Shown here one piece after another: positions 45,950 to 54,856 of a stretch of DNA of 64,000 nucleotides. The DNA lies in NCBI RefSeq assembly GCF_047717795.1, contig NZ_CP159808.1, positions 1,736,001 through 1,800,000 of the forward strand, in the 5' to 3' direction. Each line of letters opens with the position of its first letter. The stretch's first letter is position 1. The notes beneath the pieces are model-generated. The model ran no database searches. It was not told where the DNA came from and saw only the letters and a list, made by a program, of their open reading frames with translations. The position numbers were made by a program, and so were the translations under genes. The DNA comes from Marisalimonas sp016777705. Its GTDB lineage: Bacteria; Pseudomonadota; Alphaproteobacteria; Puniceispirillales; Marisalimonadaceae.

Positions 45950-47017
45950 TTGAAAACGATAACCGCTCCTGGAACTAAAAACCTTATAACAGATGTTTCC
46001 GGAGTACAAGTAGGTCATGCAGAAGATTATAAAATAGGAACAGGAGTGACTGTTATAACTGGTGACAATCCATTCTCTGCAGCTGTGGATGTTAGAGGTG
46101 GTGGACCTGGTACCAGAGAAACTGACATGCTCAGATTAGAAAACTCAATAGGTCGTGCTGATGCCATTGTCCTTTCTGGTGGCTCTGCCTATGGACTTGA
46201 CGCAAGTTCAGAAATACAGGATTTACTTCGTAACGACGGTAAGGGATATCAATTAGGTAAAGCAATTATCCCCTTAGTTCCATCCGCAGTAATTTTTGAT
46301 CTTAATATAAACGACAATCCTCATGTAAATAAACTAGGACATAGATCGCCTTGGAGAAATTTAGCAAATCAGGCTTATAAATCTTGTAGTAATAATTTCC
46401 TTTTAGGATCTTATGGCGCTGGTTGTGGAGCTACAACTGCAACTTTAAAGGGTGGACAAGGATCATCTTCATGGAAACAAAAGTATTCCAATGGTCAAGA
46501 GTATACTGTAGGTGCAATTGTAATCAATAACGCAGTAGGCAACCCTTTGCTAAATAAGGGTCCATCATTCCTATCAGGATATTTAGAAATCAACAAAGAA
46601 TTTGGAGGATATGGAACTAGCAGTGAAAATTTTGATCATGTTATTAGATCGAAAAGACTACCTCGTTCCATCGGGATAGCAGACACTTTTGATGAGATTT
46701 CTAGCAATACAGTTATTGGCGTAGTTGCAACCGACGCTCCTTTAAGCCGTGCAAATTTAAAACGATTGGCAATTATGGCGCACGATGGAATTGCAAAATC
46801 TCTTAGTCCAGCGCATACACCAATGGATGGAGACACAATTTTTGCTATCAGTACGAATCAAAACAATAATAAATCTGAATTGGATAGTATAGATATTTTA
46901 GCAATGGGATCTAGAATCAGTGATTGTGTAGCTAGGGCATGTAATAGAGCAGTGTATGAAGCCGTTTCAATTGTCAAATCAAAGCCGACATGGAAAGAGC
47001 TATTTAAAAGCAAATAA
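45950..47017 (+). CDS. P1/S58-family aminopeptidase (DmpA-like)
   Basis: A 355-residue N-terminal-nucleophile hydrolase of peptidase family S58 (DmpA/L-aminopeptidase). Signatures are LITDVSGVQVGHAED, AAVDVRGGGPGTRETDML and VLSGGSAYGLDA, with GSYGAGCGATTATLKGG later. Family members self-cleave into two chains and release N-terminal residues or beta-peptides. The start is the TTG at 45950, fixed by a perfect AAGGAGA about six bases upstream. Confidence 0.9.
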   Translation: MKTITAPGTKNLITDVSGVQVGHAEDYKIGTGVTVITGDNPFSAAVDVRGGGPGTRETDMLRLENSIGRADAIVLSGGSAYGLDASSEIQDLLRNDGKGYQLGKAIIPLVPSAVIFDLNINDNPHVNKLGHRSPWRNLANQAYKSCSNNFLLGSYGAGCGATTATLKGGQGSSSWKQKYSNGQEYTVGAIVINNAVGNPLLNKGPSFLSGYLEINKEFGGYGTSSENFDHVIRSKRLPRSIGIADTFDEISSNTVIGVVATDAPLSRANLKRLAIMAHDGIAKSLSPAHTPMDGDTIFAISTNQNNNKSELDSIDILAMGSRISDCVARACNRAVYEAVSIVKSKPTWKELFKSK

Positions 47018-47029
47018 TCTTATAAAAAA

Positions 47030-47821
47030 TTAGGTTTTTATATTTAGAGCCTCTGCTTTTTTCTTCAAACGCAGATAGAAAATAGAGGCGAATGGAAGGC
47101 TAATAATATAAACTAATACTAACGTTATAAAACCTTTGATAGGGTTGCTAATAATAGCATTACTTAGAAGAGCTAAAATTATTAACATAGGTATAACAAG
47201 TGACTTTGGAACTTGAAAAACTTTACCTGAAAATGTTGGTAAATTACTAACCATTGATATAGAAATAAAAACTATCCAAAATCCAATTATATCAAAAGAT
47301 TTAAACATATATTCATTTAAATAACCTTCAATAGCAAGCGGGAAAAGCATTAAAAAAGCTGCCGCGGGTGTGGGTACTCCATTAAAATAATTTTTAGCAT
47401 AACTAGGTCTTTCAGACAGCTCTGAGTTAAATCTTGCCAACCTAAGCGCGGAACAAATTACGTATAGGACGATAACAATCCAAAAAATGTTGTCTTGTGG
47501 CTTATCCATCCATAAATACACTGCCAAGGCAGGCACTGCACCAAAAACAACAAAATCTGAGAGTGAGTCAAGGTGCATTCCAAATTCACTTGTAGATTTT
47601 AATAATCTAGCAACTCTCCCGTCTAGCATGTCAAAAACAGACGCTATAATTATCATAATTATCACATTATCCCAGTTACCAAAAAGAGCTTGATACATCG
47701 CTTGTAAACCAAAAATGAGAGCGCAAATTGTAAGAAAATTTGGAAGCATCCAAACAACTGAAAAACGTTTAGGCCTTAATTGGAAAGCTTTTTTTGCTAA
47801 CTTTACCCCTCTATTTTTCAT
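47030..47821 (-). CDS. pssA: CDP-diacylglycerol-serine O-phosphatidyltransferase
   Basis: Makes phosphatidylserine from CDP-diacylglycerol and serine in the inner membrane. The CDP-alcohol phosphotransferase motif is DGRVARLLKSTSEFGMHLD with the following Ser-Leu-Ser-Asp. The protein has about eight helices and 263 residues. Its ATG overlaps the psd stop by 11 bases; together they form the phosphatidylethanolamine pathway. Confidence 0.95.
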   Translation of the reverse strand: MKNRGVKLAKKAFQLRPKRFSVVWMLPNFLTICALIFGLQAMYQALFGNWDNVIIMIIIASVFDMLDGRVARLLKSTSEFGMHLDSLSDFVVFGAVPALAVYLWMDKPQDNIFWIVIVLYVICSALRLARFNSELSERPSYAKNYFNGVPTPAAAFLMLFPLAIEGYLNEYMFKSFDIIGFWIVFISISMVSNLPTFSGKVFQVPKSLVIPMLIILALLSNAIISNPIKGFITLVLVYIISLPFASIFYLRLKKKAEALNIKT

Positions 47822-48536
47822 TTAAGTGTTCTCTCACAGATTTAGAACTTTTAGTGAAATCACCTATTATAGTTTCTCCTGCAATCATTTTTTGTCCCTT
47901 TAGCACCATGACAGATACATCTGATGGAAAGTAAACATCTACTCTACTTCCAAATCTAATTAAGCCAAATACCTCTCCTGCTTTTAGTAAGGATCCTATA
48001 CCAACATCACAGATTATTCTTCTAGCTACCAAACCTGCAATTTGAACAAAAGCTATTTTCTTACCATTTTCAGTCTCCATTCCAAGAATAAGTCTTTCAT
48101 TTTCAGTAGAAGCTTTATCAAGACTTGCATTAAAAAAAGACCCTGGTATGTAATTTTTATAAAAAATTTTTCCTAGCATTGGTGATCTGTTTACATGCAC
48201 ATCAAATACATTCATAAAAACGCAAACTCTAGTCCAGTTTCCAACAGGCAAACCAATTTCTTCATCTGGAGTTATCTTTGAAATTTCTATAACCCTTCCA
48301 TCAGCAGGAGAAATGATCAGATTGTTTTTATTTGTTCCTGATAATATTGGAGTTACCCTAACGGGATTTCTAAAAAAATAGATACACCAGATTGTCAGTA
48401 CTAAACCAAAAAAATATAGAGGACTCCAAAACCAACCCATTATTACTGTCAAAATTACAAAAATAGCAATAAAGGGTATTCCAGCCGAATGAATAGGAAC
48501 TAACATAGAAGTTTTAATAGAATCAATTATGGTCAT
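47811..48536 (-). CDS. psd: Phosphatidylserine decarboxylase
   Basis: Decarboxylates phosphatidylserine to phosphatidylethanolamine. It is the short (type II-like) form of 241 residues, with an N-terminal membrane hairpin and the self-cleavage Gly-Ser in LIRFGSRVDVYFP, which yields the pyruvoyl group. SPADGRVIEI, NVFDVHVNRSP and the ENERLILG blocks are typical. It precedes pssA in the same unit. Confidence 0.95.
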   Translation of the reverse strand: MTIIDSIKTSMLVPIHSAGIPFIAIFVILTVIMGWFWSPLYFFGLVLTIWCIYFFRNPVRVTPILSGTNKNNLIISPADGRVIEISKITPDEEIGLPVGNWTRVCVFMNVFDVHVNRSPMLGKIFYKNYIPGSFFNASLDKASTENERLILGMETENGKKIAFVQIAGLVARRIICDVGIGSLLKAGEVFGLIRFGSRVDVYFPSDVSVMVLKGQKMIAGETIIGDFTKSSKSVREHLNEK

Positions 48537-48558
48537 TTGTTTTCCTGACTAATTTATA

Positions 48559-48587
48559 TTGAGCTATAGTAATACTTTGGATATAAT
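48559..48587 (+). promoter_or_regulatory. Candidate sigma-70 promoter
   Basis: TTGAGC (48559-48564) is followed after exactly 17 bases by a perfect TATAAT (48582-48587). It would transcribe the small gene at 48671 with a leader of about 77 bases. It also lies just upstream of the divergent psd start. Confidence 0.5.
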
Positions 48588-48670
48588 ATACGAATAACAA
48601 TTTACAATTATATACAATTGTGTTTTTTAAGACAAATGATATTAGTGTTTTACGAATTTAGGGGTTTATT

Positions 48671-48958
48671 GTGAATACAGTTAAAGAAAAAAAACTAAAC
48701 GCTATCAAATCAGATATTTCAGAAATCAAAGATTTTGTTATGTCTAATAGTAGTATAAACGAAAAACAACTTTCAAATAATGGTAATTTGAATGATAGTG
48801 AAGATGATACCATCACTTTGACAAATATAGTTGATACTAAAAATAGTGTTTCAAATGTAAATATTTTGGCTGAAATTAAACAAGATTTAAATTTATTAAA
48901 ATCAACTTTAATTAAACATGAACAAATTCTTACAGAAATATTACTTAAAATTAAATAA
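48671..48958 (+). CDS. Small hypothetical protein, helical
   Basis: A 95-residue protein from a GTG start, with AGGGG about six bases upstream. No family is recognised. The N-terminal 25 residues and the C-terminal 27 (NILAEIKQDLNLLKSTLIKH) are amphipathic helices that could form a coiled coil. The middle is a low-complexity Asn/Asp/Ser/Thr linker. It has no signal or membrane helix. It is the first of three orphan plus-strand genes and has a candidate promoter of its own. Confidence 0.6.
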   Translation: MNTVKEKKLNAIKSDISEIKDFVMSNSSINEKQLSNNGNLNDSEDDTITLTNIVDTKNSVSNVNILAEIKQDLNLLKSTLIKHEQILTEILLKIK

Positions 48959-49099
48959 TATTTTGATTATTTCATGACAATTTTCTCTGGTATTTTCTTA
49001 GTAAAATTTGTAAAGAAAGTGTCTATTATTAAAAACATGTATCTTTTTTAGTTGTGTGTTATATATTGTGTGCTAGTTATTAAGTGTGTGGAGGTTCAT

Positions 49100-50251
49100 A
49101 TGCGTTTTTTAAAATATAATTTTTTGCCATTATCACTATGTGTTTTAGCAGGTTTTACAACACTTGATTCTAAAATTTCATTTGCTGGGGGTGACCCTAC
49201 AATAAAGGATCAAAAAGTAAAAAGCTCTAAGAGCAACATTAAACAACATAGTCACTCCAAAACTTATGTAACCAAACAAAAGAATTTGTCTTCCACAAAA
49301 AATTCAACGGTAAACACTAAATCAAACAATAACACAGATACTGAAAATACTGGATTTGCTGCAATAGAAGATGTTCCATTGATTGTTGATTTATCATCTG
49401 TAACAGATGCAGATGGAATGGGCACAGTTAGCGTGCAATGGCAAATATCCAATGATAATAAAAAATGGACGAATATTAGTGGAGCTACTACTCAATCATT
49501 TACACCAAGAGAAATTCATGTTGGTAGTAGATTAAGAGTAGTTATTTCATATATCGATGGCCAAGGAAATTTAGAGCCTCTAACAAGTCCGCCTTCTACT
49601 CCAGTAAAAAATGTAAATGACAAACCTACTGGTTCAGCTAGACTTATTGGGTCTTCAGTTGAAGATAGTGCGCTTGTTGTTGATACGTCTAATATTGCTG
49701 ATGAAGATGGTATTGGAGGCTTCGATATATCATGGCAAAGATCATCTTCAAAATCATCATGGGAAGCTTATCCTGCCGTACAAAGTGAAGTTCTTAGATT
49801 AACTCAGAACCAAGTGGGGTTTTCATTTAGAGCAGTTGTTTCATATATTGACAGTCACGGAACAAGAGAAGTTTTATATACTAGCCCTTCTGAAACTATT
49901 GATAATTTAGATGACCCTGTTCAAGGTGAGGTGAGTATTGAAGGTGAACCTAAAGAAGGTGCAACTCTAACAGCTTTGTCTAATTCTCTAACAGACGAGG
50001 ATGGTATCGCCTCTATTTCTATAAGCTGGGAAAAATCTAAAGATGGTCGTAATTGGATTGTATTAAATAGCTTAAGTGGACCAGCCCTTTCTCTAAATCA
50101 AACATTAGTAGGATCTCAAATAAGGGCCAGAGTTGCAGTTGTTGACAATTTTGGTATTGAGACCAATCTATATAGTCAAGCAACAAGAACAGTTGAAAAT
50201 ATTAATAATAAGCCCTCAGGTAGAATTATTATAAGAAGAGTTGGTCAATAA
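49100..50251 (+). CDS. Secreted protein with three Ig-like adhesin-type repeats
   Basis: A 383-residue exported protein: signal peptide to about residue 29 (cut near SFA-GG), then a Lys/Ser/Thr-rich linker, then three tandem repeats of about 90 residues. Each repeat has an Asp-rich D-x-D-G turn (TDADGMG, ADEDGIG, TDEDGIA), an SxSWxxSxDxxxW strand, a VGxxxRxxVxYxDxxG block and a VxNxNxxP ending. Such repeats are common in very large bacterial adhesins; this one is small and lacks a sorting or T1SS signal I can see. The ATG at 49100 is fixed by GGAGG six bases upstream. Confidence 0.78.
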   Translation: MRFLKYNFLPLSLCVLAGFTTLDSKISFAGGDPTIKDQKVKSSKSNIKQHSHSKTYVTKQKNLSSTKNSTVNTKSNNNTDTENTGFAAIEDVPLIVDLSSVTDADGMGTVSVQWQISNDNKKWTNISGATTQSFTPREIHVGSRLRVVISYIDGQGNLEPLTSPPSTPVKNVNDKPTGSARLIGSSVEDSALVVDTSNIADEDGIGGFDISWQRSSSKSSWEAYPAVQSEVLRLTQNQVGFSFRAVVSYIDSHGTREVLYTSPSETIDNLDDPVQGEVSIEGEPKEGATLTALSNSLTDEDGIASISISWEKSKDGRNWIVLNSLSGPALSLNQTLVGSQIRARVAVVDNFGIETNLYSQATRTVENINNKPSGRIIIRRVGQ

Positions 50252-50338
50252 TATATTAATATTTTATTAGCTAAATATTATAAATTAAGTTTGAAATGGA
50301 ACTAAATTTTTCTGATACTGTTTAATGGAGTATTTTAA

Positions 50339-50614
50339 ATGAAACAAAAGCCTGATTTTGAAAATTCAAATTCTAACGTCATATCATTTCATAAATTCAA
50401 AGAAAACCAAAGTGAGACAGTCACATCTACAATAGCAGCAATATTAGCTGTTAAAATAGAACATCCTAAAAACATTTCCCCTGAAGATTTTTTTATCAAC
50501 GAGATTGATACTCATCATAATATAGAAATATTAGCTTTTGAAGATGCTTTAGAAAATGACAGCATAGGCCTAACAACCAAAGAAGCTCAAAACGACGCTT
50601 CAAATGATGACTAA
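50339..50614 (+). CDS. Small acidic hypothetical protein
   Basis: A 91-residue, strongly acidic protein with no recognised domain, signal peptide or membrane segment. A ribosome site (TGGAG) stands about eight bases before the ATG. It follows the secreted repeat protein by 87 bases on the same strand. The C-terminal third is rich in Asp, Glu and Asn and probably disordered. Confidence 0.55.
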   Translation: MKQKPDFENSNSNVISFHKFKENQSETVTSTIAAILAVKIEHPKNISPEDFFINEIDTHHNIEILAFEDALENDSIGLTTKEAQNDASNDD

Positions 50615-50640
50615 TACCTTTTTAACATTATAAATTAATA

Positions 50641-51234
50641 TTATTTGGATATTTTAGTTAATTTCCAAATTTGAGGTAGCAAAATTGATGCAAGTATTAA
50701 TTTATAAAAATCACCTATAATAAATGGCTGCATACCTTTTAAAATGGCAAACTCAAAACCTTTAATTATAGATAGCTGCACAATTCCAAAAAGATAAATT
50801 ATTAACATACCTAACATCATTGCAAAAACTGACTTAAGTAATACTTTTCCCCATCCCCTGTCAGCTAACTCACCAATAATTAGGGACGCTACAAGAAACC
50901 CAAAAAGAAACCCACCTGTTGGGCCCATTAAATAAGGTAACCCACCACCATAAGCAAAGACAGGTAAACCTATCATTCCTTGAAACAAATATAGGCTAAC
51001 TGTTGCGACTGCTATATTCCTACCACATAACATAGAAATCATTAAAATAGCTAGAGGTTGCAAAGTCATAGGGACTGGATATAAATCTACTTTTATCTTT
51101 GCTGACAATACTAATATAAGACTGCACAATATCACCGTGAATGTTTTAGTAATAAATGAGAAATTATCTTCAATTTTACCTTTTAAAATAAAACTTTCAA
51201 TCCAGCTTGATGTAAAAGATGTATGATTATTCAT
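50641..51234 (-). CDS. bioY: Biotin transporter BioY
   Basis: BioY is the substrate-binding membrane subunit of a biotin ECF-type transporter. The 197-residue, six-helix protein has VPMTLQPLAILMISMLCG, then LPYLMGPTGGFLFGFL, typical of the family. No bioM or bioN lies next to it, so it works alone or with a shared energising module. The cell is thus at least partly dependent on outside biotin, which is an inference from the gene alone. Confidence 0.93.
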   Translation of the reverse strand: MNNHTSFTSSWIESFILKGKIEDNFSFITKTFTVILCSLILVLSAKIKVDLYPVPMTLQPLAILMISMLCGRNIAVATVSLYLFQGMIGLPVFAYGGGLPYLMGPTGGFLFGFLVASLIIGELADRGWGKVLLKSVFAMMLGMLIIYLFGIVQLSIIKGFEFAILKGMQPFIIGDFYKLILASILLPQIWKLTKISK

Positions 51235-51335
51235 AATAAAAACCCTTTGATTCCATTAATTTAAATATTAGTATCTATGGAAGGTTTATAACATAAATTA
51301 TTTTTTTATAAAATTATATTTTGTAGGGCTCTTTC

Positions 51336-52280
51336 ATGGCTGAACTCGATGACATATTAACACCACTTAGTATTTGGTTAAAAGATAAGAGAAAAATTGC
51401 TCTTGCTACTGTAATTTCAACTTGGGGAAGCTCACCAAGACCTGTGGGAGGTCAAATGGCCATAGATCAAAATGGTGAAATAATTGGCTCTGTTTCTGGT
51501 GGTTGTATAGAAGGTGCCGTAATTACTGAAGGAATAAAGTCGTTAAGCGATGGTAAAACTAGAGTTAAAGATTATGGAATTTCAAATGATATGGCTTGGG
51601 AAGTTGGGCTTGCTTGTGGTGGAGAACTTAAGGTTTTAATTCAACCTCTTCAAATTGAAGATAAAATTATTTTTTCTATAGTTGAAAGTATAAGAAAAAG
51701 GGAAGTAATAAAATTAAGAATTAATACTAAATCAGGTTTAAGAACAATAGATAAGTCTATATCTCAACAATCAAGCTCTTTTAATCAATTGATGAATGAG
51801 TTCATACACATTATTGACCCTAAACCAAGGTTATTCATTATTGGAGCAGTTCACATAGCTCAAGAGTTAGTAAAACTAGCTACTATAGCTGATTTTGAAA
51901 TAACATTAATTGATCCTAGAGATCATTTTGCAACTAAAAAAAGATTTCCAAACTGTCAAATTATTAATGATTGGCCAGATAATGCTTTATCAAAATTCAC
52001 ATTCGATAAATCAACACACCTAGTGACATTAACTCACGATCCAAAAATTGATGATCCAGCTTTAATATATAGTCTTAAAAAAAATATAGGTTATGTTGGA
52101 TCTTTAGGAAGTAAAAAAACACATCAAAAGAGGTGTGAAAGATTATCCTTATTAGGGTTCAACCAATGTGATTTGAATAAAATTCATGGTCCAATCGGTT
52201 TAGATATTAAGGCAAAAAATCCTGCTGAAATTGCTATATCTATTTTAGGAGAAATAATACAATTTAGACGTGCTAACTGA
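51336..52280 (+). CDS. XdhC/CoxI family molybdoenzyme maturation factor
   Basis: A 314-residue protein that binds and guards molybdenum cofactor before insertion into xanthine dehydrogenase-type enzymes. The N-terminal XdhC domain has GSSPRPVGGQMAI and GSVSGGCIEGAV. The C-terminal Rossmann domain has FIIGAVHIAQELVKLA and VGSLGSKKTHQKR. The stop overlaps the next ATG (TGATG), so it is coupled to the mocA-like gene. Confidence 0.92.
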   Translation: MAELDDILTPLSIWLKDKRKIALATVISTWGSSPRPVGGQMAIDQNGEIIGSVSGGCIEGAVITEGIKSLSDGKTRVKDYGISNDMAWEVGLACGGELKVLIQPLQIEDKIIFSIVESIRKREVIKLRINTKSGLRTIDKSISQQSSSFNQLMNEFIHIIDPKPRLFIIGAVHIAQELVKLATIADFEITLIDPRDHFATKKRFPNCQIINDWPDNALSKFTFDKSTHLVTLTHDPKIDDPALIYSLKKNIGYVGSLGSKKTHQKRCERLSLLGFNQCDLNKIHGPIGLDIKAKNPAEIAISILGEIIQFRRAN

Positions 52281-52888
52281 TGTCAGACAAAAGTGACAAA
52301 TTCCTAATAAAAAAAATAATTTTAGCCGCAGGTTTAAGTAAACGATATGGACTAAAAAACAAACTTACTCAACATATCAATAATAAACCAATAATTAATT
52401 GTCTACTAGACAAGTTGTTAAGCATATATGATACCAGTGAACTCTTAATAGTTACAGGATATGAACATGAAACTATTATCAATTTAATAAATAATTCTGA
52501 TATTGAATGTATATATAATAATGATTACAAAAAAGGAATTGGGACATCAATATCTGCTGGGATTAGAGAGTTAGATAAAACCATTAGAGGTGTAATGATA
52601 ATTCCTGCTGATATGCCAATTATATCAACAAAGGATTTAATTAAATTACAAAATAAGTTTATAGAATTGAATTGTAGTAAAGTTATATTTCCTAAATATA
52701 AATCTCAATTTGGAAACCCTGTAATACTTCCTAAAAAATACTTTAATATATTAGAAGGCTTAAAAGGAGATTTCGGAGCAAAGTCTCTAATTAACAAAAC
52801 TGATATAATAACTGTAAACACTGACATAGGAACTATTTTTGATATAGATACAGTTTCAAATCTAAAAAAAGCTGAAAATATTTTATAA
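52280..52888 (+). CDS. mocA: MobA-like NTP transferase, probable Mo-cofactor cytidylyltransferase
   Basis: A 202-residue nucleotidyltransferase. The N-terminal signature is IILAAGLSKRYGLKNKL and the Mg2+ site is IIPADMPIIS. Position after xdhC points to MocA, which makes the cytosine dinucleotide form of the molybdenum cofactor. MobA (guanine form) is the alternative. The enzyme served, of the xanthine or CO dehydrogenase type, is not in the window. Confidence 0.88.
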   Translation: MSDKSDKFLIKKIILAAGLSKRYGLKNKLTQHINNKPIINCLLDKLLSIYDTSELLIVTGYEHETIINLINNSDIECIYNNDYKKGIGTSISAGIRELDKTIRGVMIIPADMPIISTKDLIKLQNKFIELNCSKVIFPKYKSQFGNPVILPKKYFNILEGLKGDFGAKSLINKTDIITVNTDIGTIFDIDTVSNLKKAENIL

Positions 52889-52891
52889 AAA

Positions 52892-54736
52892 CTAAGACGC
52901 AGCTCTTGCAGCTTTTTTTCTTTCATGCTCTTTTAAATATTTTTTTCTAATTCTTAAACTGTCCGGTGTAACTTCAACTAATTCATCATCATTAATAAAT
53001 TCTAATGCAAACTCTAAAGTTACATTAATAGGCGTTGTTAAAGTAACAGCATCATCAGTTCCAGATGCTCTTACATTTGTAAGCTGTTTTCCTTTAAGTG
53101 GATTGACAACTAAATCATTATTTCTACTATGAATTCCTATAATCATACCTTCATATACATCAATACCATTCTCTATAATCATTTTACCTCTGTCTTGAAG
53201 ATTAAATAATGCATATGGCAGTGCTTTTCCTTGGCCTATAGAAATAAGTGCTCCGTTTCTTCTACCTGTTTGAAGACCTTGGATTATTGGACCATATGTA
53301 TCAAAAGTATGGTATAATAATCCAGATCCAGACGTTAAAGTTAGAAACTCTGCTCTAAAACCGATTAATCCTCTACTTGGCATATTATAATCCAAGCGGA
53401 CACGACCTTTACCATCTGGAACCATATCTGACAACTGAGCTTTTCGTTCACCCATTTTTTCCATGATTTTACCCTGATGAATTTCTTCAACGTCAACAGT
53501 TACATTTTCATAAGGTTCTTTTTTAATTCCGTCTATATGCTTAGTAATAACTTCAGGAGAAGAGACTCCCATTTCAAAACCTTCTCTTCTCATATTTTCA
53601 ATTAAAATTGATAAATGAAGTTCACCTCTTCCAGAAATTCTAAATTTATCTGGATTATCTGTATCTTCAACTCTAAGAGCAACATTTGTTTTAAGCTCTT
53701 GCTGCAAACGGTCTCTAATTGACCTACTTGTAACTAATTTACCTTCTTGTCCTGCAAATGGGCTGTCGTTAACTTGTATCATCATACTAATAGTAGGCTC
53801 GTCAACTGAGAGCTTTTCAAGTACTTCCAATTTACCAACTTCACAAATTGTATCTGAAATTTTTAGTTCACCTAAACCACTAATTGCAACTATATCCCCA
53901 GCACTTGCTTCGTCTACTTCTTTCTTCTCAAGGCCGTGAAAATTCATAATTTGTAATACTTTACCTTGTCTTGCATCACCATCAACATTTCCAATTGATA
54001 CTGATTGCCCTTTTTTAAGTTGTCCTCTTCTAATTCGTCCTGTTCCAATTAAACCCACGTAGCTTGAATAACTCAAAGCTGAAATCTGAATCTGAAGATC
54101 TCCATTAGGATCAACATTAGGGTAGTCTACATTTTTAATAATAGTTTCAAAAATAGTATCCATGTTTTGTTTTTTATTAGACAAATCATCAGTTGCCCAA
54201 CCTTGAATTGCAGAAGCATATACTACAGGAAAATCAAGTTGCTGTTCATCAGCTCCTAATCTATCAAAAAGATCAAAAGTTTGATCTAACACCCAATCTG
54301 GCCTTGCTCCATCTCTGTCAATTTTGTTTATAACAACAATAGGTCTCAATCCTGCTTGAAGTGCTTTTTTTGTAACAAACCCAGTTTGTGGCATTGGTCC
54401 GTCAACTGCATCAACTAACAATAAAACAGAGTCAACCATAGAGAGAACTCTTTCAACTTCACCTCCAAAATCAGCATGGCCAGGAGTGTCTACAATATTG
54501 ATCCTAAACTCTTTCCATTTTAAACCAGTATTTTTTGACAAAATAGTTATACCACGCTCTTTTTCAAGATCATTAGAATCCATAACTCTTTCTACTGTTT
54601 GAGAATGGGCAGCAAAGGTTCCCGATTGCTGTAACAAAGTATCAACCAAAGTTGTCTTGCCGTGGTCAACATGAGCGACAATTGCAATATTTCTAATTAA
54701 TTTGATTTTATCTTCAGGTTTCAAATTATTACTCAT
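52892..54736 (-). CDS. typA: Ribosome-associated GTPase TypA/BipA
   Basis: A translational GTPase of 614 residues that helps ribosome assembly and stress growth. G1 is AHVDHGKTTL, G3 is DTPGHADFGGEV, G4 is NKIDR. EF-G-like domains follow with the TypA-specific SRGLIGFRAEFLT block. The Lys/Arg-rich tail is normal. It converges with the mocA-like gene, with three bases between the ends. Confidence 0.97.
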   Translation of the reverse strand: MSNNLKPEDKIKLIRNIAIVAHVDHGKTTLVDTLLQQSGTFAAHSQTVERVMDSNDLEKERGITILSKNTGLKWKEFRINIVDTPGHADFGGEVERVLSMVDSVLLLVDAVDGPMPQTGFVTKKALQAGLRPIVVINKIDRDGARPDWVLDQTFDLFDRLGADEQQLDFPVVYASAIQGWATDDLSNKKQNMDTIFETIIKNVDYPNVDPNGDLQIQISALSYSSYVGLIGTGRIRRGQLKKGQSVSIGNVDGDARQGKVLQIMNFHGLEKKEVDEASAGDIVAISGLGELKISDTICEVGKLEVLEKLSVDEPTISMMIQVNDSPFAGQEGKLVTSRSIRDRLQQELKTNVALRVEDTDNPDKFRISGRGELHLSILIENMRREGFEMGVSSPEVITKHIDGIKKEPYENVTVDVEEIHQGKIMEKMGERKAQLSDMVPDGKGRVRLDYNMPSRGLIGFRAEFLTLTSGSGLLYHTFDTYGPIIQGLQTGRRNGALISIGQGKALPYALFNLQDRGKMIIENGIDVYEGMIIGIHSRNNDLVVNPLKGKQLTNVRASGTDDAVTLTTPINVTLEFALEFINDDELVEVTPDSLRIRKKYLKEHERKKAARAAS

Positions 54737-54856
54737 TTTAAACTCTACTATGTTTTATTTATTATTAATTAAAGATTGCCTATATAGACCTTTATTAGGC
54801 ATTTTGTCACTAAATAAAAAAATTATATGATTTTTAGACCTTATATAAACTTTAAG

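Noticed and set aside
52889..52925. Terminator between mocA-like gene and typA
   Set aside because: The GCAGC tract there repeats directly rather than inverted, so no real stem forms.
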